Of a stretch of DNA of 12,684 bases, positions 5,622 through 12,621 are shown one piece after another. Source of the stretch: an uncultured Clostridium sp. (GTDB lineage Bacteria > Bacillota > Clostridia > TANB77 > CAG-508); assembly GCA_948465625.1 (NCBI GenBank), contig CAOJXM010000010.1, positions 1-12,684 on the forward strand, given 5' to 3'. Within the stretch, counting starts at the first letter, position 1; each line of letters starts with the position of its first letter. The notes under the pieces were generated by a model. It did no database searches, was not told the DNA's origin, and saw only the letters and a program-made list of their open reading frames with translations. A program made the position numbers and the translations under genes.

Positions 5622-8600
5622 ATTTTAAAAACTCCTTTATTTTTTTTATCATTACAGCATCTGATTTTTCTAAGTGTTGATTTGCCAAATCCTTATTCTC
5701 CCAAAGCTTATAGGTTACATATGGCTCTTTTCCTGGTGAAAATTTAATTTTATTTTTATAGCTTTCAATCAATTTTCCTACCATTTCATTTGCAAATTTG
5801 GTTTCATCAAAATAAAATACGATACTATCTATTTTTTGTGTTATTTTGATAACACCTGCTTTTTTGCATAATTCTTTAATACGTGCTACTTCTAACAAAT
5901 TGTTTACCTCTTCTGGAATGGTTCCATAACGGTCAATCATTTCGTCTGTAACATTTATAATATCGTCTTCGGTTCGACAAAGTGCAATATCTTGGTAAAT
6001 CTCTATTTTTTGACTACCACTTTGAATGTATTCATCTGGTATATAGCTTGACAATCTTAAATCAATTTGCACATCTATTTCCTCTACTACTTCTACTCCT
6101 TGCATTTCTTTTACCACTTCATCTAATAGTTTACAATACGTATCATATCCAACTTGATCCATATGTCCATGTTGAATTTCTCCTAATAAACTTCCTGCCC
6201 CTCGAATCTCTAAATCTCGCATCGCAATTTTAAATCCAGAACCAAATTCCGTAAATTCTTTGATTGCTTTTAATCTTTTATCTGCAATTTCTGATAATAG
6301 TTTGTCTCTTTTGTAGGTAATATATGCATAACTTTGTAAATTTCCTCTACCTACTCTACCTCTTATTTGATATAACTGTGCTAGTCCCAATCGGTCTGCA
6401 TTTTCCACAATAATAGTGTTTGCATTTGGAATGTCAATTCCTGATTCCAAAATGGTGGTACAAACTAATACATCAATTTTTCCATCGATAAAGTCCATCA
6501 TAATTTCTTCTAGTTCTTTTCCCGTCATTTTCCCATGGGCAAATGCCACATTTGCCTCTGGTACCAATGTTGATACTTCTTCTGCTTTTTTAATAATGCC
6601 CTCTACATTATTATACAAATAGAAAACTTGCCCTTCTCTTTCTAATTCTTTGGTAATGGCCTCTCTTACTACTTCTTGGTCGTATTCTAGTACATAAGTT
6701 TGCACTGGTTTTCTATTTTGTGGTGGCTCATAAATTACTGACATGTCTCTTACTCCCACAATTGACATATGAAGTGTTCTTGGGATTGGCGTTGCTGTCA
6801 TGGTTAGTACATCTACATTGGTTTTTAGCTCTTTTATTTTTTCTTTTGCTTTTACTCCAAATCGATGCTCCTCATCAATAATTAACAAACCTAAGTCTTT
6901 AAATTCAATATCCTTACTTAAAATTCGATGTGTTCCAATCACAACATCTACTTCTCCTAATTTTAACTTCTTTATTACTTGTTCTTGTTCTTTTTTGGTA
7001 CGAAAACGATTTAATAATTCGACTTTAATTGCAAATTCTTCCATTCTTTGCTTAAAGCTTTCGTATTGTTGGTTGGCAAGTACGGTAGTTGGCACTAAAT
7101 AAGCAACTTGTTTTTCATCCATACAAGCTTTAAACGCAGCTCGAATGGCTACCTCTGTTTTTCCATAACCAACATCTCCACATAAAAGTCTGTCCATAGG
7201 TTTATCTAGTTCCATATCTTTTTTTACTTCTTCAATACACCTTAATTGGTCATCGGTTTCTACATAAGGGAAACTATCTTCAAACTGCTTTTGCCATGCC
7301 GTATCTTTTGCATATGCATATCCTTTCACTTTTTGACGTTTGGCATACAACTCGATTAAATTTCTTGCCACCTCTTGTAAATTTGATTTTACTTTATTCT
7401 TGGTATTGGTCCATTCTTTGCTTCCTAATCGATTTAATTTTGGTATAGCTTCTCCTGCTCCAATGTATTTTCGAATATTATCTAGTTGATTGGTTGGAAC
7501 ATATAAAATATCGTCATCTCGATATTTAATTTTGATATAATCTTTGGTTACTTTATCTGCTTCAATGGTGTTTACCCCAATAAATTGCCCAATTCCATGG
7601 GATTTGTGTACCACATAATCTCCTACTTTTAAATCGGCAAATACCACTTTCTCTCCCTGACTAAAAGCAGAATGTGCCTTCTTTCTTCGTTTGGTATCTT
7701 TTTGAAATAATTCTTCACTACTAATGACTAATAACTTTAAATCATAACTTTCAAATCCCGTTGAAATTGCACCTGTTGTCACGATTACTTTCTTTTTTTG
7801 TAGTTGCTCTTGTGATAACTTTTCCACATATTGGTGTGGAATTTCCCTTTCTAATAACAATAATGATAACTTTTGTGCATTATCTGAATTTCCTGCTAAG
7901 GTTACTACCGTTTTATCTTGATTGATTGCTTGTTCTACTTCTTCTAAAAATAGTTCCATACTACTTTTATAAAAGTTGACTTCTCGAAATGCAAAATTGA
8001 TTCCATTGTTAGCATCCTGTTTTTCTAAGAGGATTGTTGGTCTTTTTGAAATTTCAAATTGCAAATCTTCATATGCAAACATAGCTTCTATTGCTTGAGG
8101 TACTAGCTTTTGCTTTTCGATTAGCATTTTTTGTACACTTTGATTATCTTGTAAAATGTTTTGTGTTCTTGCTTGTATTTTGCCCTGTTCATCTAAAAAT
8201 ATAAGGAATTTTTGATTAACATATTCTAAAAAATTTGATTTTTTTGTGTAAAAATGATGGTAGTATTTATCGATTTTACTAATGTAGTTTCCTGATTGAA
8301 TTAACTCTACATCTTGATTTACTACCTCTTGTGTTTTTTCGTCATAAATTTGCTCTTTTATGTTTTTGCAAACTTGTTCTAGGCTTTGTTCTAATATAAA
8401 TTCATGAGCTGGATAGATTTTTATCTGTTTTATTTCTTCAATAGAACGTTGTGAGGCAATATTAAAATAGCGAATCGAATCGACTTCATCTCCCCAAAAT
8501 TCTACTCTTACTCCTTTTTGATTGGTAATGGCAATATCAACAATGCCACCTCGTATGCTAAATTGTCCTCTGCCTTCTATTAATTCTGCCCTTTCATAGC

Positions 8601-9075
8601 CTAAGTCTACTAATATTTGTTTTAAGTTTTCTAAATCATAGGTTTTGCCAGAAGAAAATTCTAAAATATTTTGATATAATACTTCTTTTGCTACCATTGG
8701 TTGCATTAGTGCTTCTACTGTGGTAACAATCACATCTACTTTATTTTCTTGTATTTTATTTAAGGCTTCAATTCTTTCATAAGGTAAATCCTTGCTTTGC
8801 GTAATATAGTCATAGGTTACAATTTCTCTTTTGGGAAAAAATGCAACTTTGTCTGTAAAATAGCTAAAGTCTTTTACCATTCTTTTGGCCTGTATTTCGT
8901 TATAAGTTATCATTAAAATTTTGCTTTTTGCAATTTCTTTTGTTGCATAGGTTAGGTAAATCTTAGCAACGTCAGTAAGCCCAGTTAGCTTAACTGGACT
9001 TTTTTTGGCTTCTATTTCTTGTATGTAGCTATTAAATTTTTTGGAATTTGATAGCAAGTTAATGAGTGAATTCAT
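5602..9075 (-). CDS. mfd: Transcription-repair coupling factor
   Basis: An ATP-driven DNA translocase that removes RNA polymerase stalled at lesions and recruits UvrA. At 1157 residues it is close to B. subtilis Mfd (1177). In order: a UvrB-like N-terminal module with GRGQFSIRGGIVDI (168-181) and RVEFWGDEVDSIRYF; the RNA polymerase-interacting domain near 475-540 (LKVGDYVVHKSHGIGQFIG); a RecG-like helicase core with Walker A GDVGYGKT (633-640), DEEH (734-737), MTATPIPRTLHMS, TTILESGIDIPNANT and QIRGRVGRG; and a C-terminal TRCF domain from about 1000. All expected motifs are present and no frameshift is seen. The ATG at 9073-9075 has AAGGAG seven bases upstream. It is first in a two-gene unit with the methyltransferase and has a strong promoter overlapped by a palindrome. 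Confidence 0.97.
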   Translation of the reverse strand: MNSLINLLSNSKKFNSYIQEIEAKKSPVKLTGLTDVAKIYLTYATKEIAKSKILMITYNEIQAKRMVKDFSYFTDKVAFFPKREIVTYDYITQSKDLPYERIEALNKIQENKVDVIVTTVEALMQPMVAKEVLYQNILEFSSGKTYDLENLKQILVDLGYERAELIEGRGQFSIRGGIVDIAITNQKGVRVEFWGDEVDSIRYFNIASQRSIEEIKQIKIYPAHEFILEQSLEQVCKNIKEQIYDEKTQEVVNQDVELIQSGNYISKIDKYYHHFYTKKSNFLEYVNQKFLIFLDEQGKIQARTQNILQDNQSVQKMLIEKQKLVPQAIEAMFAYEDLQFEISKRPTILLEKQDANNGINFAFREVNFYKSSMELFLEEVEQAINQDKTVVTLAGNSDNAQKLSLLLLEREIPHQYVEKLSQEQLQKKKVIVTTGAISTGFESYDLKLLVISSEELFQKDTKRRKKAHSAFSQGEKVVFADLKVGDYVVHKSHGIGQFIGVNTIEADKVTKDYIKIKYRDDDILYVPTNQLDNIRKYIGAGEAIPKLNRLGSKEWTNTKNKVKSNLQEVARNLIELYAKRQKVKGYAYAKDTAWQKQFEDSFPYVETDDQLRCIEEVKKDMELDKPMDRLLCGDVGYGKTEVAIRAAFKACMDEKQVAYLVPTTVLANQQYESFKQRMEEFAIKVELLNRFRTKKEQEQVIKKLKLGEVDVVIGTHRILSKDIEFKDLGLLIIDEEHRFGVKAKEKIKELKTNVDVLTMTATPIPRTLHMSIVGVRDMSVIYEPPQNRKPVQTYVLEYDQEVVREAITKELEREGQVFYLYNNVEGIIKKAEEVSTLVPEANVAFAHGKMTGKELEEIMMDFIDGKIDVLVCTTILESGIDIPNANTIIVENADRLGLAQLYQIRGRVGRGNLQSYAYITYKRDKLLSEIADKRLKAIKEFTEFGSGFKIAMRDLEIRGAGSLLGEIQHGHMDQVGYDTYCKLLDEVVKEMQGVEVVEEIDVQIDLRLSSYIPDEYIQSGSQKIEIYQDIALCRTEDDIINVTDEMIDRYGTIPEEVNNLLEVARIKELCKKAGVIKITQKIDSIVFYFDETKFANEMVGKLIESYKNKIKFSPGKEPYVTYKLWENKDLANQHLEKSDAVMIKKIKEFLKYASHNE

Positions 9076-9090
9076 TTGCTAACTCCTTCA

Positions 9091-9114
9091 TAACATCTAA
9101 TTTATTAGATGTTA
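9091..9114 (-). promoter_or_regulatory. 24-bp palindrome at the mfd transcription start, probable operator
   Basis: Arms TAACATCTAAT and ATTAGATGTTA (11 bp, perfect) flank a 2-bp centre. It begins at the base after the -10 box and runs to 6 bases before the ribosome binding site, so it spans the expected transcription start. A transcript starting about 7 bases after the -10 would lack part of the 5' arm, so a repressor site on DNA is a better reading than an RNA hairpin. The cognate regulator is unknown; it does not match the clostridial LexA pattern GAAC-N4-GTTC. Confidence 0.65.
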
Positions 9115-9143
9115 ATTATACTAAAATTTACGTGATTCGTCAA
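9115..9143 (-). promoter_or_regulatory. Strong sigma-A promoter of mfd
   Basis: On the minus strand: TTGACG (9138-9143; 5 of 6), an exact 17-base spacer, then TATAAT (9115-9120; 6 of 6), 40 bases before the mfd ATG. This is the best consensus promoter in the window. Confidence 0.85.
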
Positions 9144-9227
9144 TTCCTTTTCACTCATTTGTATTGGTTATCTCTTCCCCACCAATTCCATATATACACA
9201 ATTTACCATAATACACACTACTTGCTT

Positions 9228-9380
9228 TTATAATGATATCAATTCTTTTCCTCCTGCATTGCTAATCTCAATTTTTGTACTAGCAGCATTTACCCCTGAC
9301 TAATCACCACAAGATACTACTGCTACCATTACCAATGGATACTTTTTTCCTTTTATCTTATTGTAAGTCTTCTCTATTTT
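9228..9380 (-). pseudogene. Possible remnant of a small secreted or lipoprotein gene
   Basis: In one minus-strand frame the sequence reads with gene-like codon choice: a lysine-rich stretch (KIEKTYNKIKGKK), then a hydrophobic lipobox-like YPLVMVAVVSCGD, an in-frame TAG (9300-9302), then SGVNAASTKIEISNAGGKELISL and a TAA (9228-9230). No start codon with a ribosome binding site is visible. It could be the decayed N-terminus of a lipoprotein, or chance. I cannot name a family. Confidence 0.25.
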
Positions 9381-9392
9381 CCTTTTATATAT

Positions 9393-9428
9393 ACATAGGC
9401 AAAACGAATTACTTCCTTTTGCCTATGT
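9393..9428 (+). terminator. Stem-loop, possible plus-strand terminator
   Basis: A 12-bp stem, ACATAGGCAAAA (9393-9404) with TTTTGCCTATGT (9417-9428), and a 12-base loop, followed on the plus strand by TTTATAAAT. The U-run is short, and no plus-strand gene is visible to its left. It may be a leftover of the decayed locus beside it. Confidence 0.4.
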
Positions 9429-9452
9429 TTTATAAATAAAAAGAAAAATGAA

Positions 9453-9487
9453 AAAACGTATAAGGTATTTCTACCTTCATACGTTTT
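9453..9487 (-). terminator. Rho-independent terminator on the minus strand
   Basis: A 15-bp stem with one bulged base: AAAACGTAT plus AAGGTA (9453-9467) against TACCTT and ATACGTTTT (9472-9487), with loop TTTC. On the minus strand the stem runs into TTTTTTCATTTTTC, a good U-tract. No minus-strand gene lies in the 264 bases upstream of it. The nearest minus-strand source is the yerB-like operon beyond the XRE gene, or an unannotated transcript. Confidence 0.7.
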
Positions 9488-9607
9488 ATATCATATCCCC
9501 AATTAAATTACAAGTACTTTCGTAATTTGTAACAAAATTGTAATATTATAAATTTTTTTCAATCTTTCTACTTTATTTTTTCCTGTCACTCTACTGTCGC
9601 TATGGTT

Positions 9608-9644
9608 TTCGACATATTATTACAATATATTATTTTTTTCGACT
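9608..9644 (-). promoter_or_regulatory. Candidate Spo0A boxes upstream of the XRE regulator
   Basis: On the minus strand there is a perfect TGTCGAA heptamer (9608-9614) and a one-mismatch copy AGTCGAA (9638-9644), 30 bp apart (about three helical turns), 110-145 bases before the XRE start. The heptamer is the established Spo0A box core in Bacillus and Clostridium. Short words occur by chance in AT-rich DNA, so this is tentative. Confidence 0.35.
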
Positions 9645-9661
9645 TTTATCTATTGGTAAAA

Positions 9662-9684
9662 TTTACACTATTAGTGTCTGTAAA
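9662..9684. promoter_or_regulatory. Nested inverted repeats in the XRE promoter, possible operator
   Basis: ACACTA-T-TAGTGT (9665-9677) is a perfect 13-base palindrome, enclosed by TTTACA (9662-9667) and TGTAAA (9679-9684). It covers the -35 region of the predicted promoter, a position fitting autorepression by the encoded XRE protein (inference). Confidence 0.4.
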
Positions 9685-9707
9685 GTTAAACCTATAAATG
9701 CTATATT
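9679..9707 (+). promoter_or_regulatory. Candidate extended -10 promoter of the XRE gene
   Basis: TGCTATATT (9699-9707) is an extended -10 element (TG-N-TATATT). The -35 candidate TGTAAA at 9679-9684 is weak (3 of 6) at 17-base spacing. The expected start is near 9714, about 38 bases before the ATG. Confidence 0.45.
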
Positions 9708-9751
9708 GAATATGAAAGAGTTTTAAATGTAGTTTTAAGGGGGTTGATTCT

Positions 9752-10075
9752 ATGGCACTAGATTACACGATTATTGGTAGTAGATTAAAACAAGCCAGAG
9801 TAAAATCGGGGCTTACACAGGAAGATTTAGCAGAAAAATTAAATGTTTCTATCGCTTTTTTAAGTAGAATTGAATGTGGTAAATACAAAATTAATTTAAA
9901 AAGATTAAATCAAATGTGTGGCTTTTTAGGTGTAGACGAAGCCTATATTTTAAGTGGTTCTTCCACTGATTTCTCTAATTATTTAGCTGAAGATTTATAT
10001 CGTTTATTAAATAATTGCCCACCAGATAAACTTAAACTTATTTATAACGTTGCAAAAACTATAATTGAAACATAA
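9752..10075 (+). CDS. XRE-family helix-turn-helix transcriptional regulator
   Basis: A 107-residue cytosolic DNA-binding protein and the only plus-strand gene. The Cro/CI-type HTH domain fills about residues 6-65, with the HTH unit TQEDLAEKLNVSIAFLSRIE (22-41) preceded by IGSRLKQARVKSGL. A short helical tail (about 75-105: YLAEDLYRLLNNCPPDKLKLIYNVAKTII) probably mediates dimerisation or partner contact. The MALDYTIIG...RLKQAR start and INLKRLNQMCGFLGV are typical of a widespread clostridial small-regulator family, distantly like SinR/SlrR; the target is unknown. The ATG follows AAGGGGG eight bases upstream. Its promoter region carries inverted repeats and possible Spo0A boxes. It is convergent with the yerB-like gene. 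Confidence 0.9.
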   Translation: MALDYTIIGSRLKQARVKSGLTQEDLAEKLNVSIAFLSRIECGKYKINLKRLNQMCGFLGVDEAYILSGSSTDFSNYLAEDLYRLLNNCPPDKLKLIYNVAKTIIET

Positions 10076-10077
10076 GA

Positions 10078-10118
10078 AATCAAGAGACATTCTGTACAAA
10101 TGCAGATGTCTCTTGATT
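10078..10118 (+). terminator. Stem-loop between the convergent XRE and yerB-like genes
   Basis: A 13-bp perfect stem, AATCAAGAGACAT (10078-10090) with ATGTCTCTTGATT (10106-10118), and a 15-base loop, 3 bases after the XRE stop. It could serve both converging genes, but neither strand shows a real U-tract (plus: CATAATTAAAC; minus: TCTTATGTTTC), so termination may be incomplete. A second small hairpin (10149-10175, core GCAATC-TCT-GATTGC) lies closer to the yerB-like stop. Confidence 0.55.
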
Positions 10119-10185
10119 CATAATTAAACAACAAAGTTCTATGGTACCCAACTGCAATCTCTGATTGCTATGTTGAATTAGGTTC

Positions 10186-11262
10186 TTATTGCATTGTTAC
10201 ATTCGCATCAATTGGGCAAATCTGAATAAACGTATTTCCATCATTTACTTCAATTACCTTACCAGACATATCTTTATACACTGTTTTAGCTGTTCTAGAA
10301 GATTTGGTACAAGTAATTGGAATTGCCTTTCCATTTGTAATATAATATCCATTTAATGTTCCTATATTATCTATTCCTTGTCTTCCTTTATTTTCTACAT
10401 CTTCTAGTGTATAATTTCGTGCAAATGTAATAATAATATTTTTAGTTGCAATTACTTCCTTGCTTTCCCAATCCGTTTGTTTTACCCCTCTTGCATATCT
10501 TTCATATTTTTTGGTTTGTTCATTATAAGTATAACTAACCGTATGTAAAGTAGAATAAGGTATCGTTACCTTGGTTGCTACTTGCCCTTCCTCTAAATTC
10601 ACTTCTGCTTCTTTGTAATTTAACACACTTTCATTCTTTGATTTTGTCTTATATCCTTTTCTACTAGCAATTTCTAATATATTTTTTGTATTGGTTACTG
10701 CATTATGTGGTGCCTTTTTATCTTTTACTCTCCAGAATGATTTTGAACTTTCTGATATTCCATTAATGTTGTTCACCTTAAAAGTAGAAATATCAGATTC
10801 TGCTTGTGGGCTCCATCCATAATGTACATAAATAGCATCATTTTCTAATGCATAATCCAGATAATAGTGTCTTGAACTTCTTACTGGACCTATTTTATCC
10901 AAATCTTTGCCCTTAAAAATTGGCATTAATCTAGTTTCTCCACCCTCTACAATAATCTCGTAAACCACATAAGCATCATTAATTCCTGCTTGTGGCCATG
11001 CACCTTTATGATTATCAATCATAACTGCAATAGGTCGTTCCTCACCATTGTAAATTTTAATATTCTCTTTTGGAATTTCTTCCTTTACTTCTTTTCTTCC
11101 TTCTTCTTGCCCTAATGAAATCACTTCATTTTCTTTCCCTTTTGCAACTTCTTTATCCTTTATAATCTTCATTACCAATAACACACCAGCTATTACAATT
11201 ACGACTACTAAAATAGCAATTAATACTTTTATTCCTACGTTTCCTTTATTTGTTCTAATCAT
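10186..11262 (-). CDS. DUF3048 (YerB-like) membrane-anchored protein
   Basis: A 358-residue protein with a cytoplasmic N-terminus MIRTNKGNVG, one membrane anchor (about 11-33), a charged Lys/Glu linker (about 34-70), then an extracytoplasmic DUF3048 region: N-terminal part about 75-205 (RPIAVMIDNHKGAWPQAGINDA, EGGETRLMPIFKG, IGPVRSSRHYYLDYALENDAIYVHYGWSPQA) and C-terminal part about 225-350. The function of this family is not established. B. subtilis YerB is a predicted lipoprotein near pcrA-ligA; here there is no lipobox Cys, a plain membrane anchor takes its place, and the neighbours differ. The ATG at 11260-11262 follows AAAAGGGG at seven bases. It is 45 bases downstream of the DgkA/PAP2 gene and probably co-transcribed with it. 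Confidence 0.88.
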   Translation of the reverse strand: MIRTNKGNVGIKVLIAILVVVIVIAGVLLVMKIIKDKEVAKGKENEVISLGQEEGRKEVKEEIPKENIKIYNGEERPIAVMIDNHKGAWPQAGINDAYVVYEIIVEGGETRLMPIFKGKDLDKIGPVRSSRHYYLDYALENDAIYVHYGWSPQAESDISTFKVNNINGISESSKSFWRVKDKKAPHNAVTNTKNILEIASRKGYKTKSKNESVLNYKEAEVNLEEGQVATKVTIPYSTLHTVSYTYNEQTKKYERYARGVKQTDWESKEVIATKNIIITFARNYTLEDVENKGRQGIDNIGTLNGYYITNGKAIPITCTKSSRTAKTVYKDMSGKVIEVNDGNTFIQICPIDANVTMQ

Positions 11263-11307
11263 AATATTACCCCTTTTGCTTCTTTGATGTTTCTATCTTT
11301 TGTACTT

Positions 11308-12069
11308 TTAAAATAATGTTGTCTTTCGATAAAGTGATACCATTCCATATAATAAAACAATGATTAAAATTCCAACACATGCTCCTACAATAATTTCGCC
11401 TACTGACCTCTTTTTATTTTCATATCGATTAATGCCTACAATTAAAGCAAGCACCAAAGATAATGTAAATACTACAACATTTCTTGTGGTTAACCAAATA
11501 ATCGTTAAAGCTGCAAATGCTACTGCGGTCTGTCCACTTGGCATAAAATGCTCTTTTATAAATTTATGCTTGGTTGTACTTGCTGCTTTTAATGTAACAA
11601 TGGCAATAACCGTAAGCAATACTCCTACAAAAGCCAAATGCACTGGTGAGTTTGCAACATTGTCAATGATAACCGTTCCAATTGTACTAATCTTTTCAAA
11701 AAATAAAAAGTAAGCAACAATAATGGCATTAATCGCCGCAATCACAACGGCTCCTGCTCCCACATCTTTTGCAATTTTTGCTTTTGGATGATATAAATCG
11801 GTATATAAATCAACTACTGTTTCTATTGCTGTATTAACCATTTCTGCTATAATAACCAAAACTACTGTAAACATTAAGCACAAAAACTCTGCTCGATTCA
11901 AATCAAAAAATAAACTAATCAACATAACCGCCACTGCAATAACTAATTGCTTTTTAATATTGGATTGTGTGGTTATGGCATAAATTATCCCATCTAAAGC
12001 ATTTTGCAATGCTTCTAAAAAATTACTATTTTGTGTTTTTTGCTTTTTTTCTTGTTCCTTCTCTTTCAA
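11308..12069 (-). CDS. DgkA-type lipid (undecaprenol) kinase fused to a degenerate PAP2 domain
   Basis: A 253-residue membrane protein of two parts. Residues about 15-125 are a DgkA-family kinase with three predicted helices and the catalytic motif EMVNTAIE (76-83) followed by KDVGAGAV (101-108). In Gram-positive bacteria this family generally phosphorylates undecaprenol, feeding the lipid carrier of wall synthesis. Residues about 140-245 resemble a PAP2 phosphatase, but PSGH reads PSGQ (177-180) and the SR-X5-H-X3-D motif reads NR-X5-R-X3-E (214-225), so both catalytic histidines are gone. The start is TTG (12067-12069) with AAAGGGA upstream; no ATG occurs before the first membrane helix. 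It lies 48 bases after ybeY, the usual clostridial order. The kinase is predicted active; the second domain looks catalytically dead. Confidence 0.88.
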   Translation of the reverse strand: MKEKEQEKKQKTQNSNFLEALQNALDGIIYAITTQSNIKKQLVIAVAVMLISLFFDLNRAEFLCLMFTVVLVIIAEMVNTAIETVVDLYTDLYHPKAKIAKDVGAGAVVIAAINAIIVAYFLFFEKISTIGTVIIDNVANSPVHLAFVGVLLTVIAIVTLKAASTTKHKFIKEHFMPSGQTAVAFAALTIIWLTTRNVVVFTLSLVLALIVGINRYENKKRSVGEIIVGACVGILIIVLLYGMVSLYRKTTLF

Positions 12070-12117
12070 AACAAATCCCTTTATTTCCTAGATTTAGGTT
12101 TTTGGTTCCTATAAACC

Positions 12118-12621
12118 TTACTTTTCCCCTTCGTCTCTTGTAATTTCTAGTTGTTTTAAGATTGCTTCTTCTTTTGGTCTCATCTTCTTTTTTTCTTCCT
12201 CTTCTATATGGTCATACCCCATCAAATGATAAAAACCATGCACAAGCATATAGGCTAGTTCCCTTTGAAAACTATGCCCATATTCTTTTGCTTGTTCCTC
12301 CACTTTCGGTAGAGAAATTATAATATCTCCTAATACATCTTCTACCTCGTTTTTTTGGTTTTGAATGAGATGTTCTAATTCTTCTTTTTCAAACATAGGA
12401 AAAGATAATACATCTGTCGCCTTATCTATGTTTCTGTATGTCTTATTGATTTCTTGTATGTGTTTTAAATCTGTTAGTGTTACACTGACATACAAATTAG
12501 TAGCTAAGATTTTTTCTTCTTCAAAACAGGTATTTATGACTTGCCTAATTAACTCTTCTACTTGTTTTTGTTGTGTTATTCCCAAATACTCTATTTGTAC
12601 CAATTCTCTTTTTACTTCCAT
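12118..12621 (-). CDS. ybeY: Endoribonuclease YbeY, rRNA maturation factor
   Basis: A single-domain metal-dependent endoribonuclease of the UPF0054 family, acting in 16S rRNA 3'-end maturation and ribosome quality control in the cytosol. The 167 residues carry the zinc motif HGFYHLMGYDH (128-138; His128, His132, His138), the conserved INKTYRNIDKATDVLSFP (58-75) and VLGDIIIS (96-103). Length is normal. The ATG at 12619-12621 directly abuts the TAA of the upstream gene, with AAGGAG inside that gene's last codons, so the two are probably translationally coupled. It is followed by the DgkA/PAP2 gene as in many Firmicutes. Confidence 0.95.
   Translation of the reverse strand: MEVKRELVQIEYLGITQQKQVEELIRQVINTCFEEEKILATNLYVSVTLTDLKHIQEINKTYRNIDKATDVLSFPMFEKEELEHLIQNQKNEVEDVLGDIIISLPKVEEQAKEYGHSFQRELAYMLVHGFYHLMGYDHIEEEEKKKMRPKEEAILKQLEITRDEGEK

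Larger units (their letters stand above)
9144..9751. other. 608-base region without an intact gene
   Basis: The region lies between the divergent mfd and XRE promoters. From left to right it holds a possible decayed ORF on the minus strand, a stem-loop at 9393-9428, a minus-strand terminator at 9453-9487, an AT-rich stretch with four TTGTAA/TTACAA hexamers (9508, 9527, 9538, 9620; the middle two are 11 bases apart), a short direct repeat CTGTC (9583 and 9594, 11 bases apart), two Spo0A-box-like heptamers, and the XRE promoter with inverted repeats. I found no tRNA, riboswitch or other structured RNA that I recognise. Confidence 0.6.

Noticed and set aside
9485..9516. Minus-strand promoter TTGTAA-17-TATAAA
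   Set aside because: Its expected start would lie inside the first arm of the terminator hairpin at 9453-9487, which would destroy the hairpin and leave no sensible transcript. The -35 match is also poor. Taken as AT-rich chance.
9144..9751. Riboswitch, T-box, tRNA, CRISPR or 6S-like RNA in the long gene-free stretch
   Set aside because: I looked for conserved T-box words, a tRNA cloverleaf or CCA end, and regularly spaced direct repeats, and found none.
10149..10175. Small hairpin (CAAC, GCAATC-TCT-GATTGC, GTTG) as the yerB-like terminator
   Set aside because: The stem is short with an internal loop and no U-run follows on the minus strand. Kept only as a note under the neighbouring stem-loop.
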